From contig JABMPJ010000200.1 in NCBI GenBank assembly GCA_013203785.1, positions 1 to 52,810 of the forward strand: a stretch of DNA of 52,810 nucleotides. Reading direction: 5' to 3'. The position numbers and the translations under genes are program-made. The DNA comes from Lentisphaerota bacterium. Lineage in GTDB: Bacteria > Verrucomicrobiota > Kiritimatiellia > UBA8416 > JABMPJ01. How positions within the stretch are numbered: the first letter of the stretch is position 1; every line of letters begins with the position of its first letter. The notes under the pieces are model-generated. The model was not told the DNA's origin. It searched no databases and saw nothing but the letters and a program-made list of their open reading frames with translations. Positions 27,501-35,876 of this stretch are shown in pieces.

Positions 27501-27848
27501 CACGAGCAGGGCGTCCTCTTCCGATAGCCGTTTCTTACGGCGGACCCAATCGCCGATCGTATAGCCGTCCACATACTCCATGACGATGTAACAGGAACCG
27601 GCGTCCACACTGGCGTCATAGACCTGCACGATACCGGGGTGCTTCAGCTTGGCCTCGGCCTGCGCCTCCTTCTTGAATCGCTCCACATCTTCGGCCTCAC
27701 CCGAAAGATGTGAGGAGAGCACTTTGATGGCGACCGTGCGGTCGAGTGAGATCTGTCGTGCCTTCCAGACCGTAGCCATTCCGCCACTGCCTATCTTCTC
27801 CAGAATCTCAAACCCGGGTATTTCAAACTTACTCAAAACACAGCCCAC
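24552..27848 (-). CDS. Membrane Ser/Thr protein kinase with C-terminal leucine-rich repeats
   Basis: The protein has 1098 residues and a GTG start. The kinase domain (about 8-275) is complete: glycine loop IGSGGMATV, K42 in VAIKVL, catalytic HCDIKPDN with D137, metal-binding DLG with D155 (in place of DFG), and GTPAYMSPEQ. One transmembrane helix lies at about 323-345 (LAPLLATLCAGAVGVIAGVW), followed by a helical region and then, from about residue 830, about eleven leucine-rich repeats of exactly 21 residues (for example ALTELDLSGTKVNDLRNLKEM without its last residue). The kinase is therefore cytoplasmic and the repeats are outside the inner membrane, presumably sensing a ligand or envelope partner. 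A promoter fits at 27897-27924. This PknB-like architecture with LRRs instead of PASTA domains is typical of PVC and Planctomycete bacteria. Confidence 0.88.
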   Translation of the reverse strand: MGCVLSKFEIPGFEILEKIGSGGMATVWKARQISLDRTVAIKVLSSHLSGEAEDVERFKKEAQAEAKLKHPGIVQVYDASVDAGSCYIVMEYVDGYTIGDWVRRKKRLSEEDALLVAGYVADALAYAWETAGIIHCDIKPDNVLIDADGTPKVTDLGLARTINAMKVERVSDEVMGTPAYMSPEQIQGITDLDCRTDIYSLGAMLYHLVTGTMLFQGEPDDVVMEKQLTGSVPSPLKYNDKLSPAICGLIEKMMAKDRNHRYMDWLAVRSDIARAKRHLQPVEPLVEAGLSTAAHTPLPKVLKIPAAARPRSHASVRPQHGSLAPLLATLCAGAVGVIAGVWVYGRLMDAVAPPVPVEDQKAAVVVAQSRTRAERMLQQAREWAASHPYDYDEAEARYRKVMVAGRGSEFALQARDDIRSLHVTRDEAIHAVMVGLDKQAEPLQRKRAWLEAAGLYLNYVGMLSGQTREQRESRAAFLRAEHEAAEQAHRIAEVESRQSVENILDDVAARLLEGGVSTARGILDASMAQVVDPEQKRDFTSLSSVLADAEKMDRNILDSFSAEVGQTIDVAMKDGRRELKIMGVVDGVVHARVVTSVQGVSVELSFGPRDLSGSERLARMGDDENQAVALAKGVMAWQAGAMSYAGQYFTRTHPLLTRRPAAAVDGKATADSEGRARVAMLRLLQSIGMPINGETYTKELAMIYLRTLRLSSSDAARLEAAVNQYRKQHGETAFGRDHVPVLQVIEQAAQQATATQRRFVTGVDSAGASASPDAIAAALQRANPGMAATDIETQVDNGQIVSMTITSGDLRDLRALGACTQLASLTLTAPGLRNLSGLSGLPLKSLTISKSNVSDLSPLRRMPLSSLSLAGAPVRDLFALSGMALTELDLSGTKVNDLRNLKEMPLTRLNLADSGVSSLPPLRSMPIQDLDVSGCAIKDVSFVSGSELKRLKAARTPLSSLSGLEESSVEWLDISETQVRDLDGLAGLALGFLNISNTRLSDLSPLRGLPLRSLTIDGTEVRDLKPLRSLPLVHLSCSNLAMIDYTPLSGMALESINVGDLRAVREILATMPNLVTVNGAALPRREGGGRGPLNKRKP

Positions 27849-27896
27849 CCACTCCCCTCAAACAGAGACTCTAACCAACCGTAAGCAATCCGCGAT

Positions 27897-27924
27897 ATGA
27901 TAGACATTTACAGTCAGGGGTCAA
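27897..27924 (-). promoter_or_regulatory. Sigma-70-type promoter of the kinase gene
   Basis: On the minus strand TTGACC (27919-27924) and TATCAT (27897-27902) are separated by 16 bases, each one mismatch from consensus. Transcription would start near 27890, about 40 bases before the GTG start codon. Confidence 0.55.
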
Positions 27925-28120
27925 GGTGCGAGCCCGATTGCGGGCATGATGGCGCGAGGGTGAGCAGCTTTCGTAAGACGTCACGGCGTTGCGGCCATGC
28001 ACATCTCAAAGCCCATCCTGCCGCATCGATTGACGATAGCGAACGACGATGACAGATGACCAGGGAATGGCTCCACCCGTTCCCTCGGTCTTCATCGTCC
28101 TGCCGGGCGCACTCGAAGCA

Positions 28121-28909
28121 TCACGCCTTCACATCCATCACCCGCTCCACCGCGTCTAGGATGTCGGTGCTATCGTGTGCTTCGATAAAGTCGTTGATAT
28201 GCGTTGTATCAACGGCTATGTCCGAAACCGGATCGCCAATGCCGATCATGTGGTAGAGCACGATGGGGATCGAACGCGTACTCGGCATAGCCCTCAGGAG
28301 GGTGGCCACCGCCTTGCCATTGAGTCGCGTCAGATACTGTTTGATCACCACAACATCTGGCATCTCCTGCGGTGCGGAATCCAACACGGCCGGTCCCGTA
28401 TCGGCCACCGTTACACTGTGACCATGACGAGTGAAGGCACGCTCGATGACCCCCGACATCTCTGGATCATCCTCGCCGAGGAGTACGCGCACCTTGGTCA
28501 TCTTGCTGGCCTTTGGCTCAACGGGATTACTGGTATGTAAAATACGTCGCACTTCCGCGATAAGGACATCCTTCTTGCAGGGCTTCGATATGAATCCAGC
28601 GACATCCAGGCCATCAAAGAACTGTTGTAAATTCGTACGAGCCGTGAGCACCAAAATGGGCGGCACCTTGATTTCCGTGTGCGCCACCCGCTGTAAAAAG
28701 CCCATGCCCCCCATGCCGGGCATGCTAATATCAAGAATGATCAGGTCAGGTGTCTGAGTTTCAAGAACCTTCAGTGCCTGCTCCCCGCTGCGGGCGAGCA
28801 GCACGGTGTAGCCGCTGAATGCCAGAAAATCACGCAGGGTTACCCGCAGATGCTCCTCGTCATCCACCAGCAGAATGGTTTGCCCATCGGTGGGCATCGT
28901 GGTGGCCAT
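28121..28909 (-). CDS. Double-receiver response regulator, second receiver degenerate
   Basis: This 262-residue protein is two CheY-like receivers with no output domain. The first (about 10-125) has the full set: acidic pair D16/D17, phospho-acceptor D60 in LIILDIS, T89 and K109 in FISKP. The second (about 138-260) keeps the acidic pair (GEDDPEM) but has lysine K190 where the phospho-Asp should be (DVVVIKQYL) and lacks the usual Thr and Lys, so it cannot be phosphorylated in the normal way. It starts 11 bases after the stop of the histidine kinase gene, so the two are a pair. The second domain may serve for dimerisation or as a decoy for the kinase. A gap of 272 bases separates it from the Ser/Thr kinase. 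Confidence 0.9.
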   Translation of the reverse strand: MATTMPTDGQTILLVDDEEHLRVTLRDFLAFSGYTVLLARSGEQALKVLETQTPDLIILDISMPGMGGMGFLQRVAHTEIKVPPILVLTARTNLQQFFDGLDVAGFISKPCKKDVLIAEVRRILHTSNPVEPKASKMTKVRVLLGEDDPEMSGVIERAFTRHGHSVTVADTGPAVLDSAPQEMPDVVVIKQYLTRLNGKAVATLLRAMPSTRSIPIVLYHMIGIGDPVSDIAVDTTHINDFIEAHDSTDILDAVERVMDVKA

Positions 28910-28920
28910 AGTTGCTTCCT

Positions 28921-31377
28921 CTACTTCTGATGTTGATGGTCCGAATCAAATATAACGTTCTCAATGGCGAGAATCAAGTCGTCTGAACCGCCCTCTGCGA
29001 GCAGCGGCACATGCATGGCTTCCAGAAGCTCAACGGGGATGGCGGCCTTTTCCGAGCTGCCCACGGCCACAATGGCCACCGGCTCCCGCTTCTCTTTCTC
29101 GAGTGCCTGAGCCAGAAGGGCGAGCGATTCATTCAGACAGGTGGAGAGATCCAACACCACGACATCGACCTTTTCGGCCGCGGAGGGATCCACTGCCGTT
29201 ACGTCTGGATTCCACTGTAGCACAGAGTAGCGTACGCCCTCCAACACAGCGGTAAAGCGGTCACGCACCTCGCCTTCACGCGCCAGCACTGCGATGCACG
29301 GAGCCTCCTCGATCGGCAACCGCAAGATCACACAGGTACCCCGCGTCTCACCGGGGGGAGGACTCATGATGCTGACCGTGCCGCCGTGCAACTCCACGAT
29401 CTCTTTGCAGAGGGCGAGGCCCAGGCCCGTTCCCGACACCCGCTCACCAACCCGGTAGTAGCGGTCCATCACACGCGGCAAATGATCGGCCGGAATCCCT
29501 ATCCCGCCGTCCTTGACGCTGATCTCCACGTGGTCGACACCAGGGCGTACCGAGAGTTCTACCCGGCCCCCTTCAGGGGTAAATTTCATGGCATTCTGTA
29601 GCACATTACCAAGGGCCCGCTCGATGCGGCGTTGATCACAGTGCGCGAAACCGCTGGCGGACGGTACCCGTATATCGAGGGTCTGGTTTTTCTTCTCGCA
29701 CTGCAGCTTTAGAGCTTCGCCGCAACGGCGCACCATCCAGCCCAGCGGCACCTTGCGCCGCCGCAAACGCAGACGATTGGATTCCAGCCGGCTCAGATCC
29801 AGAATATCCTGGATCGTGCCAGTCAGGCGCCAGCAATCCTGCTGCATCATGTTCAGATACTCGCGCACCTGTCCGCTCACCTCGCCCAACACACCAGAGA
29901 GTAAGTTGTCCGTGGCATAGGCCAGCGATGTCAGTGGCGTGCGTAATTCATGTGAGACGTTGCTCACGAATGCGGTCTTTTCCAAGTTATGCTCTTCGAG
30001 CCGTCGGATCGCTGAACGGAGCTCGTCCTCCATCGTACGACGTGACGTGATGTCACGGATAACCACGCAGTATTTGGGCTCGCCCCCAATCTTCATGTCG
30101 CCGTGGCTCACCATCACACTACGGCGAGTACCGTCTTCTGTCACAATATCCACTTCGTAGGATGCCCCCTCGCCGCGCTGCACCTCAGCCCAACGCTCAT
30201 GGATAAATGTCTGGAGGTCGGGTGCCACCACCTCGACGAAAGGCATATTCATTAATGCATCGTGAGACCGTCCCAAAATACGATCGGCCGCCTCATTCAG
30301 AAATTCGAAACGGCCCGCTGCATTCGCCACCAGGATGCCATCCTGTGAGGTGCGGATAATGGTCTCGTGATAATGTGTCGTATTCTGGATCTCCTCCTGT
30401 GCGGCCGCCCGTTCGGCCACCTCCATCTCCAGCCTGAGGTTCGCCTCACGCAAGCCCTCGGTCCGGTCGTTTACGATCGCTTCGAGCTCCGTCTGATATC
30501 GACGCAGCGCCTCTTCGGCCCGGCGTCGCGCGTCTATATCCATAAAGGAGAAAACCAACCCCACAATGTGGCCATCTTCGTCCTCATTGGCCGTGGCTGA
30601 AACAGCCACATAGAAGACCTTACCGTCGCACCGCCGCGCACGCACCTCGGAGTCCCATGTCGATCCGCCCAGCACCAGGTCCACGATCCGCTCGGCCTCC
30701 TCCTCGTCCGCAAAGACGCGACGCACATCCTCGCCTCGTACACACTCCCCATCCTCACTGCCCCACAACCGCACAAAGGCAGGATTAACGTAGCGGATAC
30801 CGCCATCGAGCGCCGTGATAACGATGCCAGCGCCCGCATTTTGGACGGCTGAATGCTCAATCCGCAGACGCTGTTGGACCTGCTTGCGCACACTGATGTC
30901 ACGAATGAAGAAGCAGAGATAATCTCGTCTGCCCACGGTCAAACGGTTGACCGCCACCTCGGCCGGAAAATCATCCTCGCCCTCGCGGGCGACGTAGGCC
31001 TGCAGAAGCACGTGCTGATCGTCTTCGACCGTGCTACGGATCGTGGCGAGGAGCTCTTGGTCGGCACCGAGAAGCAGGGAGATGGCCAATTCGCCCAGGA
31101 GTGATTCTCGTGACAATCCCACCAGACGCGTCAAGCGCCGGTTCATGTCGAGGATGACGCCGTTGAGATCGGCGATCATAGTGCCATCATAGAAACTCTG
31201 AAGAAGGGCTTGGAACTCCGCCCCGGCCAGCGGGTTGTAGTCGGCTACCGGATCACGCAACTCGGACGGTGGACGAATGCGAATGCTCCGCGCGCGCGAC
31301 CCGCTGGAACCGAGACACAGACCTTCCAGTCCCACGTCAATCCGCATCGTGCGCCCTGACGTTGACCCGGCTGGCAT
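28921..31377 (-). CDS. Soluble multi-PAS hybrid-like sensor histidine kinase
   Basis: From ATG 31377 the protein has 818 residues; the frame opens at 31395, but the first codons are the ribosome site itself (GGGGGGGAG). No transmembrane segment is visible, so it senses inside the cell. Three PAS domains are seen (about 55-165, 175-290, 340-455), the last two joined by a coiled coil. The dimerisation domain has phospho-acceptor H476 in SNVSHELRTPL. The ATPase domain has QNAMKFTPEGG, DGGIGIP and GTGLGLALCKEIVELHGG. The last 120 residues form a receiver-like domain with VVVLDLS, but its acidic pair is missing (AVLAREGEV), so phosphorylation there is doubtful. The double-receiver gene follows directly. 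Confidence 0.9.
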   Translation of the reverse strand: MPAGSTSGRTMRIDVGLEGLCLGSSGSRARSIRIRPPSELRDPVADYNPLAGAEFQALLQSFYDGTMIADLNGVILDMNRRLTRLVGLSRESLLGELAISLLLGADQELLATIRSTVEDDQHVLLQAYVAREGEDDFPAEVAVNRLTVGRRDYLCFFIRDISVRKQVQQRLRIEHSAVQNAGAGIVITALDGGIRYVNPAFVRLWGSEDGECVRGEDVRRVFADEEEAERIVDLVLGGSTWDSEVRARRCDGKVFYVAVSATANEDEDGHIVGLVFSFMDIDARRRAEEALRRYQTELEAIVNDRTEGLREANLRLEMEVAERAAAQEEIQNTTHYHETIIRTSQDGILVANAAGRFEFLNEAADRILGRSHDALMNMPFVEVVAPDLQTFIHERWAEVQRGEGASYEVDIVTEDGTRRSVMVSHGDMKIGGEPKYCVVIRDITSRRTMEDELRSAIRRLEEHNLEKTAFVSNVSHELRTPLTSLAYATDNLLSGVLGEVSGQVREYLNMMQQDCWRLTGTIQDILDLSRLESNRLRLRRRKVPLGWMVRRCGEALKLQCEKKNQTLDIRVPSASGFAHCDQRRIERALGNVLQNAMKFTPEGGRVELSVRPGVDHVEISVKDGGIGIPADHLPRVMDRYYRVGERVSGTGLGLALCKEIVELHGGTVSIMSPPPGETRGTCVILRLPIEEAPCIAVLAREGEVRDRFTAVLEGVRYSVLQWNPDVTAVDPSAAEKVDVVVLDLSTCLNESLALLAQALEKEKREPVAIVAVGSSEKAAIPVELLEAMHVPLLAEGGSDDLILAIENVIFDSDHQHQK

Positions 31378-31463
31378 GTCTCCCCCCCCTGCCATGTACG
31401 CACACGGCTTAACTCACTCTGCATACTGCACCGCCGCTACACAAGCGAAAAGAAGTGGCAGAC

Positions 31464-32261
31464 CTACTCGCTCAGCTCCCGACTCCGATGGGCTGCGGCA
31501 GCCAGTGTTGCCCCCACAACGGCACCCACATCGGAGTCGCTTAGCACGGCCATTCCCGCCTCCGTGGTGCCTTTCTTTGAACAGACCGCCTGCACCAGCT
31601 CGGCGGGAGTACGCGATTCGTCAAGCAACAACCGGGCCGTGCCGAGCATCGTCTGCGTGGCCAACAGCGTTGCATCTTCGGGTGCCAGCCCGAGCTCCAC
31701 GCCTGCCTGGACCACGAGATCAAGAATATGAGCAAAGAATGCCGGCCCCGACCCGCTCACCGCCGTCACCGCATCAAAGCAATCCTCGGGCAGCTCAAGC
31801 GCCTGTCCAAAACTGGTCAGTAGCATAAGCAGGGTCAATCCGTCTGCGGCAACAGCGTTCGGCCCCAGACAGAAGACGCTCATGCCCTCACCGACCGTTG
31901 CAGGCAAATTCGGCATCACGCGTACCCACCGAGCGGTGGGCAGATACCTCGCCATTCCTTCGAGCCGCTTCCCGGCCGCGATCGAGATCATGAGATGCTC
32001 ACCACTCACGGCGTCCGCAATCTCCGCGAGCACCTCATCCACCCCCTGAGGCTTGACCGCCAGAACCACCACGTCCGAGGCCGCGACCAGCTCCCGATTG
32101 TCTCGACAGATCGAGACACCATACTGGTCACGCAACATGGCACAACGCGCATCGCTGAGATCGCTCACCACGACATCCATCGGCACGACCGCCTCGGCAG
32201 CCACAATGCCCCCAATAATCGCCTCCGCCATCTTGCCGCCACCAATAAACCCGATCTTCAT
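31464..32261 (-). CDS. proC: Pyrroline-5-carboxylate reductase
   Basis: The last enzyme of proline synthesis reduces 1-pyrroline-5-carboxylate to L-proline with NAD(P)H in the cytoplasm. The 265 residues match the family length. The Rossmann fold opens with MKIGFIGGGKMAEAIIGG; VVVLAVKPQGVDEVL and RVMPNLPATVGEGMSVF follow, and the C-terminal helical domain carries the signature AVSGSGPAFFAHILD and TPAELVQAVCSKKGTTEAG. It stands alone: 86 bases downstream of its stop begins no further proline gene, and the histidine kinase lies beyond. Confidence 0.96.
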   Translation of the reverse strand: MKIGFIGGGKMAEAIIGGIVAAEAVVPMDVVVSDLSDARCAMLRDQYGVSICRDNRELVAASDVVVLAVKPQGVDEVLAEIADAVSGEHLMISIAAGKRLEGMARYLPTARWVRVMPNLPATVGEGMSVFCLGPNAVAADGLTLLMLLTSFGQALELPEDCFDAVTAVSGSGPAFFAHILDLVVQAGVELGLAPEDATLLATQTMLGTARLLLDESRTPAELVQAVCSKKGTTEAGMAVLSDSDVGAVVGATLAAAAHRSRELSE

Positions 32262-32462
32262 CCTCGTCTCCCCTCTACATGCGTGTTGAAAGAAGTATCC
32301 AATCTTGAATCCTTGCTGTCGAGAGCTCAGTCAGCCCCCCCCCAAAGATGGTTGGCTCCAGACCGCAGATACCACTGAATGATATGCATTAGAAATTGCC
32401 TGTTGACATAAAGGCGGTCAGGAGATAGCCTTTTCCACGTTGAATTGATCTAAGACTCTTAG
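32262..32462. other. Intergenic region, divergent from proC
   Basis: No gene is visible. A C-run lies at 32336-32343. A plus-strand TTGACA at 32403-32408 is followed 17 bases later by TAGCCT (three of six -10 positions), so it is a weak candidate promoter for the structured stretch downstream. Confidence 0.4.
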
Positions 32463-32764
32463 CATGGGGGTGCATGTGCTGCCCCCCCATGATGAACCTG
32501 ATAGTCAGAAGGCAATTCACTCCGCAGCCTAGCGGGTGAAACCTCGTATTCTGTCGCCTGTTGCGGCGTCGGCATGACCGGCGGGAAACAGACGGGCTGA
32601 ATCGTCGGGTAACAGACCCAACCGGATCCCTCCGGAAGCTACCCGTATGTGAGGATGCCTGTTCCCTCTCCCTCCACGACTTACTGGCCGCCTCGGCGGC
32701 AGCTTAGGGAACAGAGAATCAAAACCGTGTGGCCCAGTAGGGTCACGTATGAGGAGGGTAAATA
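32463..32764 (+). promoter_or_regulatory. Structured leader region of unknown class
   Basis: Several stems stand one after the other ahead of the secreted-protein gene at 32765: CATGGGGG/CCCCCATG (32463-32470 with 32484-32491); CGGGTA/TACCCG (32606-32611 with 32640-32645) enclosing CCGGA-TCCC-TCCGG (32622-32635); and CTGTTCCCT/AGGGAACAG (32659-32667 with 32706-32714) enclosing GCCGCC-TC-GGCGGC (32687-32700). A repeated GGGAAACAGACGGG / GGGTAACAGACCC pair lies within 32583-32619. The start codon follows GAGGAGGG. I do not recognise a known riboswitch core. A leader RNA is the simplest reading. Confidence 0.4.
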
Positions 32765-33964
32765 ATGAAGATGACACACAAAGCTACACTAATCTTACTG
32801 GCAGGATTGACCCTATCGTTTCCCGCCTACGCCGCGATCAGCACAGCGAATTTCCATGGAGCAATGAATGGCTGGGGAACCGATGCCATGACCCTGGGTA
32901 GTGGCGTGTGGCGTATCACAATCCTGTCGGATGGCAACGACGCCTCCTCGGCGTTCCTGTTCGATGAGGGCGGCGACTATGACCCCAAATGGGGCCGAGG
33001 CGACGTTGTCTCGTTCGCGACCGTAGATACAGCCTACAACAATGGCGGCAACAGTCTATTTAATGAGACCACCGGCAAATACTACACATTCGCTCTAGGC
33101 AAAGATCCTATTGCCTACCAGAACTCCGGTTTGGTTATTCAGGAAACATCCAACAACCCGATTACCGTGAGCCGATCTGGAGAGGAATCTGGAGGAGTCA
33201 TGGATCCGGGCGATCCGAACACCATCTCTGTCACGTTGAGCAGCAGCACGCATAGCGAAGATATCTATGTGCGCTACACAACCGACGCGTGGAGCAGTTC
33301 GCAGTTTGCAGCGGCCTCGGGGGCGGGCACGGCATACACCGCAACCATCCCAGGTCAGAGCCGCAATACATCCGTGGAATATTACGCATTCACGACCACA
33401 TTCGCCTCTCCCAGCCATGCGAATAGCGACCTGGAGACCCTTACGTACAACACGGACGGCGCGAATGCGACGTACACCGTATCAGACCTTGGCAACTCCT
33501 GGTCGCGGCCCTACCAGACGGTGCCAGGCACGGCTGTCAAATATCTTAGCAACGGCAGCGGAGGGTATGCCTTCAATGGCTCTGAGCCGACGGCGTGGAT
33601 CTGCACAGGCACGCAGTACCAAGGGGGTGGCGATCAAGCCACACCGAGTGGCTTATCCCTCTACCATAAGAAGTCCACGGATGGTTCGTGGACAGAGACA
33701 ACAGGCTCCAGTGACAGCATGAATGGGAACGACGAGTTCTGGAAGGTTGCGTTGGTTTTTGCCAGCCACGGCTATGTGGAAGGCGACATCATTCAGTACT
33801 ACTTCAAGCAGACATACAGCTCGGGTGAGGCCACAACCTATATCTATGCTGATGCACCCCCTACAACCAGCTTGATCACCAGCTTTGACGCGACCGCTAA
33901 AGCCGCACCATTCTCATTCCAGTACGGGCTCATCGAGACGGGCTCAATCGTCACCCTACACTAG
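32765..33964 (+). CDS. Secreted protein with starch-binding-like modules
   Basis: The protein has 399 residues and a signal peptide (MKMTHKATLILLAGLTLSFPAYA). The mature start NFHGAMNGWGTDAMTL and GVWRITILSDGNDASSAFLFDEGG resemble the N-terminal module of starch-active proteins that bind alpha-glucan (SusE/SusF- or CBM48-like, WxGW-type), and the middle (about 150-245) has an Ig-like segment with HSEDIYVRYTTDAWSS and SVEYYAFTTTF. No catalytic motif is visible, so binding of extracellular polysaccharide is the best guess. It ends in TGSIVTLH, the shared tail form. The next gene, another secreted protein, begins 85 bases downstream. Confidence 0.7.
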   Translation: MKMTHKATLILLAGLTLSFPAYAAISTANFHGAMNGWGTDAMTLGSGVWRITILSDGNDASSAFLFDEGGDYDPKWGRGDVVSFATVDTAYNNGGNSLFNETTGKYYTFALGKDPIAYQNSGLVIQETSNNPITVSRSGEESGGVMDPGDPNTISVTLSSSTHSEDIYVRYTTDAWSSSQFAAASGAGTAYTATIPGQSRNTSVEYYAFTTTFASPSHANSDLETLTYNTDGANATYTVSDLGNSWSRPYQTVPGTAVKYLSNGSGGYAFNGSEPTAWICTGTQYQGGGDQATPSGLSLYHKKSTDGSWTETTGSSDSMNGNDEFWKVALVFASHGYVEGDIIQYYFKQTYSSGEATTYIYADAPPTTSLITSFDATAKAAPFSFQYGLIETGSIVTLH

Positions 33965-34049
33965 CCAATTCGACCCTGTGGCAGACGAATCTACGTGGTT
34001 GATATCACGCCATTCTTTAGCTAAAATGATGACAGATAGGAGATTAAGC

Positions 34050-34895
34050 ATGTGCTACCGTGCGCGCGCCGTCTACGTCATCAGTGTGGCTATGCTGGTG
34101 GGGGTCTTTATGCCCCCACTGGCGCGAGCCGGAACAGTCTTGGTCGCTCAGGACGACGCCTCAAACTATACCAATTGGGGCGTGACAGGACTGGATGAGG
34201 GCGTGGGGCTGGATGCATGGGTCTTCCATGTAACTCCGGAGGGTGGATTCGCGGGGAACTATCTGGCGGATACAAATAGCCAGGCCACGCTCAATTCGAT
34301 CGAATCGGGTGCGGCGGGAAAGGCATGGGGCATGTACGCCAATGGCGGCGGTCCGTCCGATTTTCCGCGCACAGCTGTGTTCAGGGGATTCGGATACAAC
34401 GGCAGTCTCTGGGCAAACAATCTCGCGAATCCCGGCGACAGGCTAAAGCTCTCGATGGAGAGCGGGGCCATTGCTCTGAGCGCCTCATGTGGTTTCGCTT
34501 TGCGCAGCGGCAACGCCGACTTCAGTGCGGACGACTACAATAACGGGTCTCTCTTTGAGTTCGGACTCTACAGTAGCCCGACCGTCATCGACCCGAATTT
34601 TAGCATCTATGACGGTTCCGGAGGCAAAGTCGACACCGGTATCCCTTGGGCGACCCATCAGGATGGTTTGGATTTCACCTTCACGCTGACTGGAAGCAAC
34701 ACCTACGATCTGGCAATTTACGATGCATCCAGCCCAAGCACACTGTTAACCAATATTGTCAGCACGCTGAACGGGAATGCTCCGCTTGACAGCATCGCAC
34801 TCTTCAACCGCGACGTGGGCACGAGCTTCGATGTATTCTTCAATAAGATCGAGATTCACAAGTACTACCCCCCCACCCTATTCATGGTGAAGTAG
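34050..34895 (+). CDS. Secreted protein of unknown function
   Basis: The ATG at 34050 follows AGGAGAT and gives 281 residues; longer frames from 33885 run into the previous gene. A signal peptide ends near PPLARAG (about residue 28). The rest looks all-beta, with GVGLDAWVFHVTPEGGFAG, DDYNNGSLFEFGLYSS and FTFTLTGSNTYDLAIYD, the last typical of a concanavalin-like sandwich. I recognise no family and see no catalytic site. It ends in PPTLFMVK, which fits the shared tail form. Together with 32765 it makes a pair of secreted, probably surface-associated, proteins. Confidence 0.7.
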   Translation: MCYRARAVYVISVAMLVGVFMPPLARAGTVLVAQDDASNYTNWGVTGLDEGVGLDAWVFHVTPEGGFAGNYLADTNSQATLNSIESGAAGKAWGMYANGGGPSDFPRTAVFRGFGYNGSLWANNLANPGDRLKLSMESGAIALSASCGFALRSGNADFSADDYNNGSLFEFGLYSSPTVIDPNFSIYDGSGGKVDTGIPWATHQDGLDFTFTLTGSNTYDLAIYDASSPSTLLTNIVSTLNGNAPLDSIALFNRDVGTSFDVFFNKIEIHKYYPPTLFMVK

Positions 34896-35099
34896 TTCCG
34901 TGCGGACAGACCTCATTGCCGAAGCGCATGCGATGCGCCCCGTTACTATGGCGTGAGTCGTGCACCGCAAAAGATGGTCGATCACTCTCCCTCCATGCCC
35001 TACACTCCGATCATCCTCGGTATGTCTACCGAGGCAATGGACATGATAGGGATATGGGTGCCGCCAATCCAGGCATCCCGCCAAAAAGACGAGGAACAC

Positions 35100-35876
35100 A
35101 TGATCCAAAGCGGACTGGTTAGTATTACCTTTCGACAGCTGACTCCCGAGGCCATCATCGCGTTGGTGGCTCAGGCGGGGCTGAACGGCATTGAATGGGG
35201 CGGCGATGTCCATGTGCTGCCTGGCCAGTTGGCGAGGGCCGCGGAAGTGCGTAAACGCACCGCAGAGGCCGGGATTCAGGTCGCCGCTTACGGATCCTAC
35301 TACCGCGCCGACCAGAGCGAGGCCGAGGGTCTCTCCTTCTCCTCGGTATTGGATACCGCCGAGGCACTCGGCACCTCTCTCCTGCGCGTGTGGCCCGGCA
35401 AGAGTGCCGCGACGGCGACGGCAGACGAGCGCGCCCGCGTCGTCGCCGACCTGCAACGTGTGGGCACCATGGCCGCCACGCGCCACATCCGCGTCTCCTG
35501 CGAATTTCACGGCGGTTCTCTGACAGAGAGCAATGCCTCCGCCCAGCAACTCGTCGAGGAACTCGGTGCGGCCAGCGTCTCGCTTCTCTGGCAGCCACCC
35601 GTTGGAAAGCCGCTTGCCTACTGCCTGGAGGGCCTGACGGCACTAATCGGATCCATCACTAATTTACACACCTTCGCATGGAGTCTCAACGCCGACGGTC
35701 ACATGGTGCGCGATCCTCTCGCGCAAGCAGAAACGCAATGGACCGAATACCTGCGCGTCGCCAATACTCCCGACTGTGATCGCTACGCATTGCTCGAGTA
35801 CGTGAAGAATGATGAGCCGCGGCAGTTCTTGGAGGATGCCGCCACACTGAAACGCTGGCTGAAAGGGCTGACATGA
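35100..35876 (+). CDS. Sugar phosphate isomerase/epimerase-like TIM barrel
   Basis: The ATG at 35100 follows GAGGAA; the frame opens at 34953 but the extra codons have no similarity. The protein has 258 residues and fits the xylose-isomerase-like AP-endonuclease-2 superfamily: GLVSITFRQLTPEAIIALVA and GLNGIEWGGDVH at the N-terminus, AYGSYYRA, and SCEFHGGSLTES with a probable metal-ligand Glu. These enzymes isomerise or epimerise sugars or inositols in the cytoplasm using a divalent metal. The substrate cannot be read from sequence. Its stop overlaps the start of the next gene by 4 bases (ATGA), so they are translationally coupled. Confidence 0.85.
   Translation: MIQSGLVSITFRQLTPEAIIALVAQAGLNGIEWGGDVHVLPGQLARAAEVRKRTAEAGIQVAAYGSYYRADQSEAEGLSFSSVLDTAEALGTSLLRVWPGKSAATATADERARVVADLQRVGTMAATRHIRVSCEFHGGSLTESNASAQQLVEELGAASVSLLWQPPVGKPLAYCLEGLTALIGSITNLHTFAWSLNADGHMVRDPLAQAETQWTEYLRVANTPDCDRYALLEYVKNDEPRQFLEDAATLKRWLKGLT

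Noticed and set aside
32529..32777. 82-codon minus-strand frame in the structured region
   Set aside because: No similarity or ribosome site; its content follows from the GC-rich stems.
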